The notes below the pieces were generated by a model. It was not told where the DNA came from. It did no database searches and saw only the letters and a list, made by a program, of their open reading frames with translations. Below are positions 16,028-22,972 of a DNA stretch of 23,085 bases, piece by piece. Location: positions 1 through 23,085 of the IMG/VR virus record IMGVR_UViG_3300032053_000548, one strand, 5' to 3'. The stretch comes from a virus. The translations under genes and the position numbers were made by a program. How positions within the stretch are numbered: the first letter of the stretch is position 1; the number at the start of each line of letters is the position of its first letter.

Positions 16028-16392
16028 ACTTTAAGCCTCCGATTTTTGTCTTTGGAAGTAATCTTGCGGGGCGGCATGGAAAGGGTGCCGCCTTGGAAGC
16101 TATGCTTAAACATGGTGCCATATATGGAAAAGGTATTGGTTTATATGGTAATAGTTATGCGATACCTACAAAAGACGAAGATATTAAGACACTATCCTTA
16201 CATCGTATTAGTAAGTATGTGGATACTTTTCTTAGTTTTGCAAAACTTAATCCTGAGATGAAGTTTGAAGTAACTCGTATTGGGTGTGGCTTGGCCGGAT
16301 ATGAGGACAAAGATATTGCACCCATGTTTAAGGGCGCATCCAGTAATATTATGTTACCCGCTGGGTGGCGACCGCTGGCGAATTCCAAATGA
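16024..16392 (+). CDS. macro-domain-like phage protein
   Basis: A 122-residue protein with IFVFGSNLAGRHGKGAALEA at residues 7-26, then GLYGNSYAIPTKD and VTRIGCGLAGYEDKDIAPMF. The pattern of a G-S-N-x-x-G-x-x-G-x-G-A loop followed by SYAIPTK and IGCGxAG resembles the small macro-domain-like family common in tailed phages. Macro domains bind or hydrolyse ADP-ribose derivatives, so it may counter ADP-ribose signals or host defence, or process nucleotides; activity cannot be read here. It overlaps its neighbours by 4 bases on each side (ATGA at both ends), so it is tied to the exonuclease gene that follows. Confidence 0.65.
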   Translation: MNFKPPIFVFGSNLAGRHGKGAALEAMLKHGAIYGKGIGLYGNSYAIPTKDEDIKTLSLHRISKYVDTFLSFAKLNPEMKFEVTRIGCGLAGYEDKDIAPMFKGASSNIMLPAGWRPLANSK

Positions 16393-17459
16393 CCGATTTA
16401 AAAGAAGTATTCAAAAATATGGAATTTGAAGATATGAGTTCCATGAAATATAATGACAAAATATTGTTTGTGGACGGGTTGAATACCTTCATACGCAATT
16501 GGTGTGCCATTCCCACGCTCAATGAAAATGGTAATCATGTTGGTGGAGTAACTGGATTTCTTAAATCTATTGGTGCGGTAATCCGGTATCTTAAACCAAC
16601 TCGGGTGGTACTCATATTTGATGGTGTCGGAGGAAGTCAGCGGCGACGAAAATTATATCCCCAATACAAAGCTCAACGCAAACCCATTGTTCATGTTAAT
16701 CGTACTTATGATCTTGAAACTCCTGAACAGTCACAAGAAAACAGGAACAATCAATTGGTTGCTCTCATGAACATGCTAATACATTTACCCGTAACATTAA
16801 TTTCTATTGATAATGTTGAAGCGGATGATGTTATTGCGTATGCGAGTGAATGGACGGTTAAACAAGGTGGGAAAGCCATTATATTATCTACAGACAAAGA
16901 TTTTTATCAAATGATCAGTGAACACATTCATTTGTGGCACCCCATTAAGAAGAAAAATTACACAATAGAAACTGTGGTAGAAGATTATAAAATTCTCCCT
17001 GATAATTTTGTATTATATCGTGCGTTGACAGGAGATAAGTCTGATAATGTTCCGGGGGTTAAAGGTATTGGGGAAATAAAACCCAACGGAAAAACTGCAT
17101 CTAAGTTACTCAAATATTATCCAGAATTTAGTACTCATTCAATTGACTTAAAGTTCATCTATGAACGAGCGGAAAAACATCAAAAAGAATCCAAATTATA
17201 TCAAAGTATTCTTAATAGTAAAGATATTATAGAACGCAATTTAACCTTAATGACACTACGAGATGTAAATATTAGTGTATCATCGAAATTAAAAGTATTG
17301 AATTCTCTTCAAAATCATGTACCAAGTTTGCAAAAATTGGCCTTGACAAAGTTACTAATTAGTGGTAACTTTATTTCCTCACTTCCCAATTATGATGTGT
17401 GGCTATCCACATCGTTTATGCCACTATTGAGGTTTTATGGAATCAAACAAGGAGTATAA
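16389..17459 (+). CDS. 5'-3' exonuclease / flap nuclease (FEN family)
   Basis: A 356-residue nuclease from ATG 16389, which overlaps the previous stop as ATGA; an upstream in-frame GTG at 16365 is less likely. Acidic metal ligands appear in order: Asp29 (LFVDGLNTF), Asp78 (LIFDG), Glu144/Asp146/Asp147 (VEADDVIAY), Asp169/Asp171 (STDKDF), Asp216/Asp219 (GDKSDNVPG). The Arg/Lys-rich segment SQRRRKLYPQYKAQRKP fits the helical arch. The DNA-binding H3TH region GVKGIGEIKPNGKTASKLL carries a short insertion compared with the usual GIGPKTA form. It would remove RNA primers and 5' flaps on the lagging strand, like T4 RNase H. As the polymerase upstream has no 5' nuclease, it supplies that activity. 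Its end overlaps the helicase gene by 23 bases. Confidence 0.88.
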   Translation: MTDLKEVFKNMEFEDMSSMKYNDKILFVDGLNTFIRNWCAIPTLNENGNHVGGVTGFLKSIGAVIRYLKPTRVVLIFDGVGGSQRRRKLYPQYKAQRKPIVHVNRTYDLETPEQSQENRNNQLVALMNMLIHLPVTLISIDNVEADDVIAYASEWTVKQGGKAIILSTDKDFYQMISEHIHLWHPIKKKNYTIETVVEDYKILPDNFVLYRALTGDKSDNVPGVKGIGEIKPNGKTASKLLKYYPEFSTHSIDLKFIYERAEKHQKESKLYQSILNSKDIIERNLTLMTLRDVNISVSSKLKVLNSLQNHVPSLQKLALTKLLISGNFISSLPNYDVWLSTSFMPLLRFYGIKQGV

Positions 17460-18837
17460 TACTTCTGTTGACACCTTAGTTAAGTACGGAGCAACATTTC
17501 AAACAAAAGCTGTTGCTGCTTTGTTGGGTTCGCCTACTTTTTTGGCACAATCATTTGATATTGTCAATCCAAATTATTTTGAGAATGAAGCATCCAAGTG
17601 GATTATTAAATTTTTGCTGAAATATCATGCAGAATATAAACAACTTCCCTCAATAGAAGTTTTTGCTACTGAATTACAAAAAGACAGGGAAAATAATCTT
17701 ATTTATGGGTTAATCCGCGACCAACTTAAAGATATTTATACTAGAGTTGGAAATATTCCCGACGAAGAATATGTTCAAAAGGAATTTTTGGAATTTTGTA
17801 AAAATCAAACATTAAAATCTGCGATTCTTCATTCTGTAGACCTATTACAGTCCGGACAATATTCACAAATCAAAACTGTCATTGATAAAGCAATGCATGC
17901 GGGGAATTCTCGTGATTTGGGACACGATTATGCGGATGTAGACGCACGATTGAAAGTTCCCCCACGAAATGTAGTTGCTACAGGGTGGAATCCAATAGAT
18001 AATGTTATAAACGGTGGTCTTGCGGCAGGAGAATTGGGAGTTGTTGTGGCTCCGTCTGGCATAGGAAAATCGTGGATTTTGTCCACCATTGGTGCCAACG
18101 CCATCAGACAAGGAAAGACGGTTGTTCACTATACAATGGAATTAAATGAACATTATGTCGGAGTTCGTTATGATACCATTTTTACTGGAATTGAACCGGC
18201 ACTTATTCCTGTGCATTATGATGAAGTAAAAGAAGTTGTAAATAGATTATCGGGTAAAATACGCATTAAATATTATCCTGCCCGAGCATCAACTATACAT
18301 ACATTACAGTCTCATTTGGAACAATTGCATATGATCGGAGTTATTCCTGATCTAATTATCGTGGATTATGGGGATTTAATGCGAAGTGTTGACAAATTTG
18401 ACAATACATATGAGGGTCAGGGTTCCGTATATCAAGAACTCCGAGGTATGGCAGGGGAATATAATGTCCCTATTTGGACAGCCTCTCAGGCCCAACGAGG
18501 GGCATTGCAAGATGAAATTATCCAAGCAGACAAAATTGCGGAATCCTATCAAAAAATCATGAATGCAGATTTTGTTATGTCTGCAAGCCGCAATCTTGAG
18601 GATAAAGCAAAAAATGAAGGAAGAATACACATTATTAAAAATCGGTTTGGAATAGATGGAGTAACATTTAAGATGTATATGCATACTGGTATGGGACTTG
18701 TAAAGGTAGTAGAATTCAATAGTGCCGAAGATCTTGCATTAAAACAGCGACTTGGAACATTATCATCTGCACCGTCAGTTGTGACTCCGGCAGGAAACAC
18801 CTCTTCACCGTTTTTAAAGAGTATCTATAAGAAATAA
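17437..18837 (+). CDS. 41: replicative DNA helicase, gp41/DnaB family
   Basis: A 466-residue hexameric helicase, close to T4 gp41 in length (475). The N-terminal domain (YGATFQTKAVAALLGSPTF, residues 18-36) fits the gp41 type. The RecA-like core shows Walker A APSGIGKS at 205-212, the catalytic Glu in TMELNE (about 235), Walker B LIIVDYGD at 306-313, and TASQAQRG at 348-355. It unwinds DNA at the fork and would associate with a primase that is not in this window. Unlike several environmental phage relatives, this gene has no intein at its Walker A or other motifs. ATG 17437 lies inside the end of the exonuclease gene; translation is probably coupled. A gap of 82 bases follows. Confidence 0.92.
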   Translation: MESNKEYNTSVDTLVKYGATFQTKAVAALLGSPTFLAQSFDIVNPNYFENEASKWIIKFLLKYHAEYKQLPSIEVFATELQKDRENNLIYGLIRDQLKDIYTRVGNIPDEEYVQKEFLEFCKNQTLKSAILHSVDLLQSGQYSQIKTVIDKAMHAGNSRDLGHDYADVDARLKVPPRNVVATGWNPIDNVINGGLAAGELGVVVAPSGIGKSWILSTIGANAIRQGKTVVHYTMELNEHYVGVRYDTIFTGIEPALIPVHYDEVKEVVNRLSGKIRIKYYPARASTIHTLQSHLEQLHMIGVIPDLIIVDYGDLMRSVDKFDNTYEGQGSVYQELRGMAGEYNVPIWTASQAQRGALQDEIIQADKIAESYQKIMNADFVMSASRNLEDKAKNEGRIHIIKNRFGIDGVTFKMYMHTGMGLVKVVEFNSAEDLALKQRLGTLSSAPSVVTPAGNTSSPFLKSIYKK

Positions 18838-18853
18838 TATGTTTCTATAGATA

Positions 18854-18868
18854 CACATCGGAGATGTG
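18854..18868 (+). promoter_or_regulatory. short perfect hairpin before the reductase gene
   Basis: CACATC and GATGTG form a 6-bp perfect stem with a 3-base loop (gga) in the 82-base gap between helicase and reductase genes. No T-run follows, so it is not a terminator. Its role is unknown and it may be chance. Confidence 0.3.
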
Positions 18869-18919
18869 CCATACAGATATTTATACTCCCGACCAGACAT
18901 ACAAGCAACGAGGAAATAA

Positions 18920-21499
18920 ATGAACACAGCAGATGATATTCTCAGTTCAATAACGATTTTTATGAAGTACGCCAAGCATTTAGATTCCAAAAATAGACGA
19001 GAAAACTGGAAAGAGATTATAGATAGAAATAAATTTATGCATATTAGTAAATTTCCAGAATTATCCCAAGAAATAGAAGATGCTTATAAATTCGTGTATG
19101 ACAAAAAAATACTTCCTTCAATGCGAGCTATTGAAGATTCCACTCCAATTTTAACAATTAATGGATGGACAACGGTGGGAAAAATTGTCCCGGGAGATAT
19201 AATATACGATTCTCGGGGGAAGCCCACGACAGTTTTACGAGTAAAACACTTCACAGATAAAAATCTCTATAATATACAATTTACGAACGGGGCATCAATA
19301 GTGGCGTGTGATGAACATCTTTGGATTGTGTCTACCGAAGATGACCGAAGAGAAAATAAAACTCGGGTAGTTGATACCCAATATATCAAAACACATCTTG
19401 CACAGGGTGATAAAAACAATATAAGTATTCGAAATACTCTTCCGCTTGAATTTGAACAGAAATTATATGTAATTGATCCATATATTTTAGGAGTGTGGCT
19501 AGGAGATGGGTTTTCCAACGGAACTCAATTTGCAGTTAATGCTGGAAGTGACGCAGAATATATGAAGGCTGTGTATGAACATGCCGGATATTCGGTACGA
19601 AAGGCCGGTGCAAAAAATATCTATGCATGGAATGTTGTTGGATTAAAGCCAGCATTGAATGAATGCAAATTAATAAAAAACAAGCACATTCCTGAAGAAT
19701 ATTTATTTGGAAACAGTGAACAGAGAATTGCTTTGTTGGCGGGATTAATGGATACTGATGGCCACATCACACTTAGTGGTAGATGTTTATTCACCAATAC
19801 CAATATTCGCATCATTGACGGAGTGAAATTTATTCTTTCGTCGTTGGGGATTAAGTATACCACTGGAATTCCTAGACAAAAAATGTCACATCATAAATTG
19901 CTGTACACCATTTCATTTTTTACAGATTTACCAGTGGTTCGTATGCCGCGAAAATTAAAAAATCTTCGTACCCCAACCATTAGAAATCAGTTTCGTAAAA
20001 TAGATGATGTCACACCAGTTGGAATTGGAAATGCGTCATGTTTTATTGTTAACTCCCCAGATAACAGTTTTCTTGTTGGGTCAGAATTAATAGTGACTCA
20101 TAATTCATTGCAATTCGCGGGAAAGCCCACAGAGATTAACAATACCAGAATATATAATTGTAGTTTTATGCCGATGGATCATTACGCCGCATTTAGTGAA
20201 TTAATGTTCCTTTTATTATCTGGTACCGGTGTAGGATATTCGGTCCAGCAGCATCATGTGGAAAAGCTACCCGAAATCACCCGTCCAACCAAAACAAAAC
20301 GATATTTGGTAGGCGATTCCATTGAAGGGTGGTCCGATGCAGTCAAGATGCTTGTCAAAGCATATTTTACTGGGAAAGCTGCCCCCGCGTTTGATTTCAG
20401 TGATATTCGTCCCAAAGGTGCCCGTTTGATTACTGCGGGTGGTAAAGCTCCGGGGCCAGAACCGCTCAAGGACGGACTTCACAGTATTCAGAAAATTTTT
20501 GACCGAAAACAATCTGGTGATAAGCTAACTACTTTAGAAGTGCATGATATCTGTTGTTATATTGCCGGTGCTGTTTTGTCTGGTGGTATTCGTCGTTCGG
20601 CCATGATTGCGTTGTTTGACTTGGACGATGATGATATGTTAACTTGTAAGTTTGGTCCGGGGTGGGACGAATTAAATCCCCAACGACACCGTGCGAACAA
20701 TTCGGCTGTCATTCTTCGTCATAAGATTGATAAAGAAGTGTTCTTTGATTTGTGGAAGAAACTGGAAGCTGGTGGTACTGGTGAACCGGGACTCTTCTTC
20801 ACCAATGACAAAGAATGGGGATTAAATCCCTGTGCAGAGATTTCACTTCGGGCATTTCAATTTTGTAATTTGGTAACAATCAATACAACAAACTTAAAAG
20901 ACCAAGAAGATTTGAATGCTCGGGCAGAAGCAGCCGCATTTGTCGCCACCCTTCAAGCAAGCTATACTAATTTTCATTATTTGAGGGATATATGGAAAAA
21001 GACCACGGAGAAGGAAGCATTAATTGGAGTGAGCATGACTGGTATTGCATCTGGTGCAGTGCTAAAATTGAGTATGAAGGACGCAGCACATGCTGTGAAA
21101 GAGGAAAACGAGAGAGTTGCAAAACTAATTGGGATCAACTCAGCAGCGAGATGTACTACGGTAAAACCAGAAGGTTGTTTAACACTAGATACTGTAATTA
21201 GGACAACAGATGGTAATAAAACAATGGCAGAGCTTATATCTCTTCTCACCGACGAAAATGTATTTGAAGTTGGAAGTGGTGTGTGGATAGAACCAAAATC
21301 AGATGTGTTTGTATATAATGAAAACGACGATGCCGAAAAAATTACTAAATTATATGTTAATGGAATGTCGGAAGTATATGAAATAACAATGGAAGATGGA
21401 TTTGTAGCCAAATTAACATCTGAACATAGATTAAAAACTACTACCGGATGGAAACGAGTCAAAGATTTGAACAAGGACGACGAGATTATTGGATATTAG
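18920..21499 (+). CDS. nrdJ: class II ribonucleotide reductase, N-terminal part, with a cis intein and a split-intein N half
   Basis: An 859-residue precursor. Extein residues 1-69 and 396-752 form the first two thirds of a monomeric B12-dependent (class II) ribonucleotide reductase, which makes deoxyribonucleotides. Seen are ILPSMR joining SLQFAGKP across the cis intein, IYNCSFMP with a redox Cys, LLSGTGVGYSVQ, IRRSAMIALFDLDDDD, and the active site NPCAEISL with Asn636, radical Cys638 and Glu640; Cys649, eleven residues on, fits the second redox Cys (C408/C419 in Lactobacillus leichmannii). Residues 70-395 are a cis intein. Residues 753-859 are the N half of a second, split intein interrupting KPEG/TTSL, and the gene ends there with TAG-TAG. 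AACGAGGAAA precedes the ATG. Active enzyme needs the product of the gene at 21552. Confidence 0.9.
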   Translation: MNTADDILSSITIFMKYAKHLDSKNRRENWKEIIDRNKFMHISKFPELSQEIEDAYKFVYDKKILPSMRAIEDSTPILTINGWTTVGKIVPGDIIYDSRGKPTTVLRVKHFTDKNLYNIQFTNGASIVACDEHLWIVSTEDDRRENKTRVVDTQYIKTHLAQGDKNNISIRNTLPLEFEQKLYVIDPYILGVWLGDGFSNGTQFAVNAGSDAEYMKAVYEHAGYSVRKAGAKNIYAWNVVGLKPALNECKLIKNKHIPEEYLFGNSEQRIALLAGLMDTDGHITLSGRCLFTNTNIRIIDGVKFILSSLGIKYTTGIPRQKMSHHKLLYTISFFTDLPVVRMPRKLKNLRTPTIRNQFRKIDDVTPVGIGNASCFIVNSPDNSFLVGSELIVTHNSLQFAGKPTEINNTRIYNCSFMPMDHYAAFSELMFLLLSGTGVGYSVQQHHVEKLPEITRPTKTKRYLVGDSIEGWSDAVKMLVKAYFTGKAAPAFDFSDIRPKGARLITAGGKAPGPEPLKDGLHSIQKIFDRKQSGDKLTTLEVHDICCYIAGAVLSGGIRRSAMIALFDLDDDDMLTCKFGPGWDELNPQRHRANNSAVILRHKIDKEVFFDLWKKLEAGGTGEPGLFFTNDKEWGLNPCAEISLRAFQFCNLVTINTTNLKDQEDLNARAEAAAFVATLQASYTNFHYLRDIWKKTTEKEALIGVSMTGIASGAVLKLSMKDAAHAVKEENERVAKLIGINSAARCTTVKPEGCLTLDTVIRTTDGNKTMAELISLLTDENVFEVGSGVWIEPKSDVFVYNENDDAEKITKLYVNGMSEVYEITMEDGFVAKLTSEHRLKTTTGWKRVKDLNKDDEIIGY
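19127..20104 (+). mobile_element. class 3-type cis intein with LAGLIDADG endonuclease domain
   Basis: A 326-residue insert between Arg69 and Ser396 of the reductase precursor. It begins with Ala and ends VTHN, followed by Ser. Ala at position 1 cannot start a class 1 reaction. The triad of class 3 inteins is present: Trp135 in block B (CDEHLW), Cys374 in block F (ASCFIV) and Thr393 beside the penultimate His394 (intein positions 66, 305 and 324). The block F Cys would attack the N-terminal junction. Two endonuclease motifs, ILGVWLGDG (189-197) and LLAGLMDTDG (272-281), keep their Asp residues, so homing activity is plausible. Insertion interrupts the conserved SMR/SLQF reductase motif. The frame is intact across both junctions. 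Confidence 0.88.
21176..21496 (+). mobile_element. split intein, N-terminal half
   Basis: 107 residues starting with Cys753 directly after KPEG. Block A is CLTLDTVIRTTDGNKTMAELI-like, and block B has the TxxH motif as TSEH (Thr833, His836). The end LNKDDEIIGY is acidic, complementing the basic start of the C half. Cys1 and the TxxH motif indicate a class 1 intein. No endonuclease motif is present. Two tandem TAG codons end the frame. Confidence 0.9.
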
Positions 21500-21551
21500 T
21501 AGAATGTATGTTTTGTTAAACCCGTGAGCGGAAGAACTTTGGAGAAGTAGA

Positions 21552-21656
21552 ATGAAGATTAAATCAATTAAAAAATTTCCACCTCAATTTACGGTGGACA
21601 TAGAAACTCAAAATACACACACATATCAGTTGGGAAATAAAGTAGTATCGCATAAT
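21552..21656 (+). mobile_element. split intein, C-terminal half
   Basis: 35 residues beginning MKIKSIKK (basic, suited to pair with the acidic N half), with block F around FTVDIETQ (Asp16 at the position that is Cys in class 3 inteins) and block G VVSHN, penultimate His34 and final Asn35. The next residue, Thr36, is the +1 nucleophile. The lengths (107 + 35) are those of endonuclease-free split inteins. Confidence 0.92.
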
Positions 21657-22238
21657 ACTACATCATTGGTCCTCGGCACATCATCTGGCGTACATGCGTG
21701 GCATAATGATTATTATGTTCGGCGGCTTCGGGTGGACAAGAATGAAGCTATTTATCAATATCTGGCAGAAACCATCCCTGACATGTTAGAAGATGAATTC
21801 TTCCGCCCCAATCAACAAGCTGTTATCAGTATTCCTGTTAAAGCACCTGATGGTGCGGTAACTCGCCAAGAATCTGCGTTGGATCTCTTGAATCGGGTTA
21901 GTAAAGTCTGGAAAGAGTGGGTGAAACCCGGACACAGAAAGGGTGCAAATAAGAACAATGTATCCACCACGGTCAATGTTCGTGATAACGAGTGGGAGAT
22001 AGTGCGGGATTGGATGTGGGAAAATCGTGAGAATTTCACTGCACTGAGTTGTTTCCCGACCGATAATAATAATTATGTTCAACCTCCCTTTCAAGACATT
22101 ACTAAAGAAGAATATGAGGAAATGAGTAAACACTTACATAAAATCAATCTCAATAAAGTTGTTGAAGTGGAAGACAAAACCACTTTAAATGAAGAGGTTG
22201 CCTGTGGTGGTGGTGGTGGTGGGTGTGAAGTGAGGTAA
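21552..22238 (+). CDS. nrdJ: class II ribonucleotide reductase, C-terminal part, with split-intein C half
   Basis: A 228-residue protein whose first 35 residues are intein and remaining 193 are reductase. The extein resumes as TTSLVLGTSSGVHAWH, which joins KPEG from the first gene to rebuild the substrate-binding KPEGTTSL loop of class II reductases. Then YVRRLRVDKNE and KNNVSTTVNVRDNEW follow. The C-terminal tail has two Cys, Cys218 and Cys225, six Gly apart, matching the mobile redox tail that is re-reduced by thioredoxin. GGAGAAG lies about 5 bases before the ATG, so the gene has its own ribosome binding site. It is in a different frame from the upstream gene, 52 bases after its stop, so the break is not a simple frameshift. 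Mature enzyme after splicing: 69 + 357 + 193 = 619 residues. Confidence 0.9.
   Translation: MKIKSIKKFPPQFTVDIETQNTHTYQLGNKVVSHNTTSLVLGTSSGVHAWHNDYYVRRLRVDKNEAIYQYLAETIPDMLEDEFFRPNQQAVISIPVKAPDGAVTRQESALDLLNRVSKVWKEWVKPGHRKGANKNNVSTTVNVRDNEWEIVRDWMWENRENFTALSCFPTDNNNYVQPPFQDITKEEYEEMSKHLHKINLNKVVEVEDKTTLNEEVACGGGGGGCEVR
22206..22223 (+). repeat. GGT trinucleotide run between the redox cysteines
   Basis: Five GGT codons and one GGG encode six Gly between Cys218 and Cys225 of the reductase C-terminal part. The run of identical codons suggests length change by slippage. Confidence 0.85.
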
Positions 22239-22281
22239 CAGATTTTACACACTATTTATATAAGACACAAGGAGAATTTAT

Positions 22282-22971
22282 ATGTCTTATATATACACCA
22301 TTACCAATACTGAAAATGGGAAATTTTATGTGGGAAAATCAATTAAATTATTTCGGCGTTGGTGGGAACATCTTTATATGGCAAATACAAAAAATAATAG
22401 ACACCCACTATATGATTCTATTAGAAAATATGGAATCGACAAATTTAAATTTGATGTAATAGAAGAATGTACAGATGATATTCTTAATGAAAGAGAAATT
22501 TATTGGATAGCCAAACTGACCCCACCGTACAATCTAACAATCGGTGGCACTGGTGGAGATACATTTTCTAAACGAACGAATGCTTCTAAAGAAATTACAA
22601 GGAAAAAATTATCTGAACATGCCAACCGATTGTGGAACAACAAAAGTTACCGGGAATTAATAACAGAAAAAGCAATAAAAAATGCACAAAATCCAGAATA
22701 TATTAAACGAGTATCTGTTGGTGTTAAAAAAGCTATTGAAAATAAAAAGGACATCTGGAGTGAGTGTAAGCGGGGTAAGAAAAATGGTCGGTGGCTAGGA
22801 TATATTGAAATGTATACTCCAGACGGAAGACTATACAAACGATACGAAACCGCTGTGGATTGTTATCATGACACTGGATTATCTAAGCATCTGATACGAA
22901 GAAAAGCAGAGACAGGAGCGTGTATGGAACGAGGATATTTTAAAAACTACACTTTTAAATTGGTCAAATGA
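22282..22971 (+). CDS. free-standing GIY-YIG homing endonuclease
   Basis: A 229-residue protein. The nuclease domain is at the N-terminus: YIYTITN and KFYVGKS (GIY-YIG core, residues 3-20), Arg25/Arg26, then NEREIYWI with the metal-binding Glu (about residue 73), and PPYNLTIGGTGGD. The middle part is Lys-rich with SKEITRKKLSEHA, a NUMOD3-like DNA-binding motif, and KNGRWLGY. The end TAVDCYHDTGLSKHLIRRKAETG fits an intron-encoded-nuclease repeat (IENR1/NUMOD1). Such enzymes cut an unoccupied allele and copy themselves by recombination. It lies 43 bases after the reductase C-terminal part, behind AAGGAGAA, and is not inside an intron or intein that I can see. Its target may be the neighbouring reductase or intein sites. 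Confidence 0.88.
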   Translation: MSYIYTITNTENGKFYVGKSIKLFRRWWEHLYMANTKNNRHPLYDSIRKYGIDKFKFDVIEECTDDILNEREIYWIAKLTPPYNLTIGGTGGDTFSKRTNASKEITRKKLSEHANRLWNNKSYRELITEKAIKNAQNPEYIKRVSVGVKKAIENKKDIWSECKRGKKNGRWLGYIEMYTPDGRLYKRYETAVDCYHDTGLSKHLIRRKAETGACMERGYFKNYTFKLVK

Positions 22972-22972
22972 C

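Noticed and set aside
17344-17372. TTGACA with a 17-base spacer and TAACTT inside the exonuclease gene, upstream of the helicase gene.
   Set aside because: The -10 matches only half of the consensus; too weak to call.
18854-18868. Intrinsic terminator after the helicase gene.
   Set aside because: The stem is only 6 bp and no T-run follows.
21497-21551. Sequencing or assembly frameshift as the cause of the broken reductase gene.
   Set aside because: The N frame ends with two stops in a row, the C half has its own ribosome binding site and ATG, and both ends match complete intein halves.
22239-22971. Group I intron or intein housing the GIY-YIG gene.
   Set aside because: The reductase frame ends with its C-terminal Cys pair before the gene, and no coding sequence resumes after it as a continuation of the reductase. 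The gene appears free-standing.
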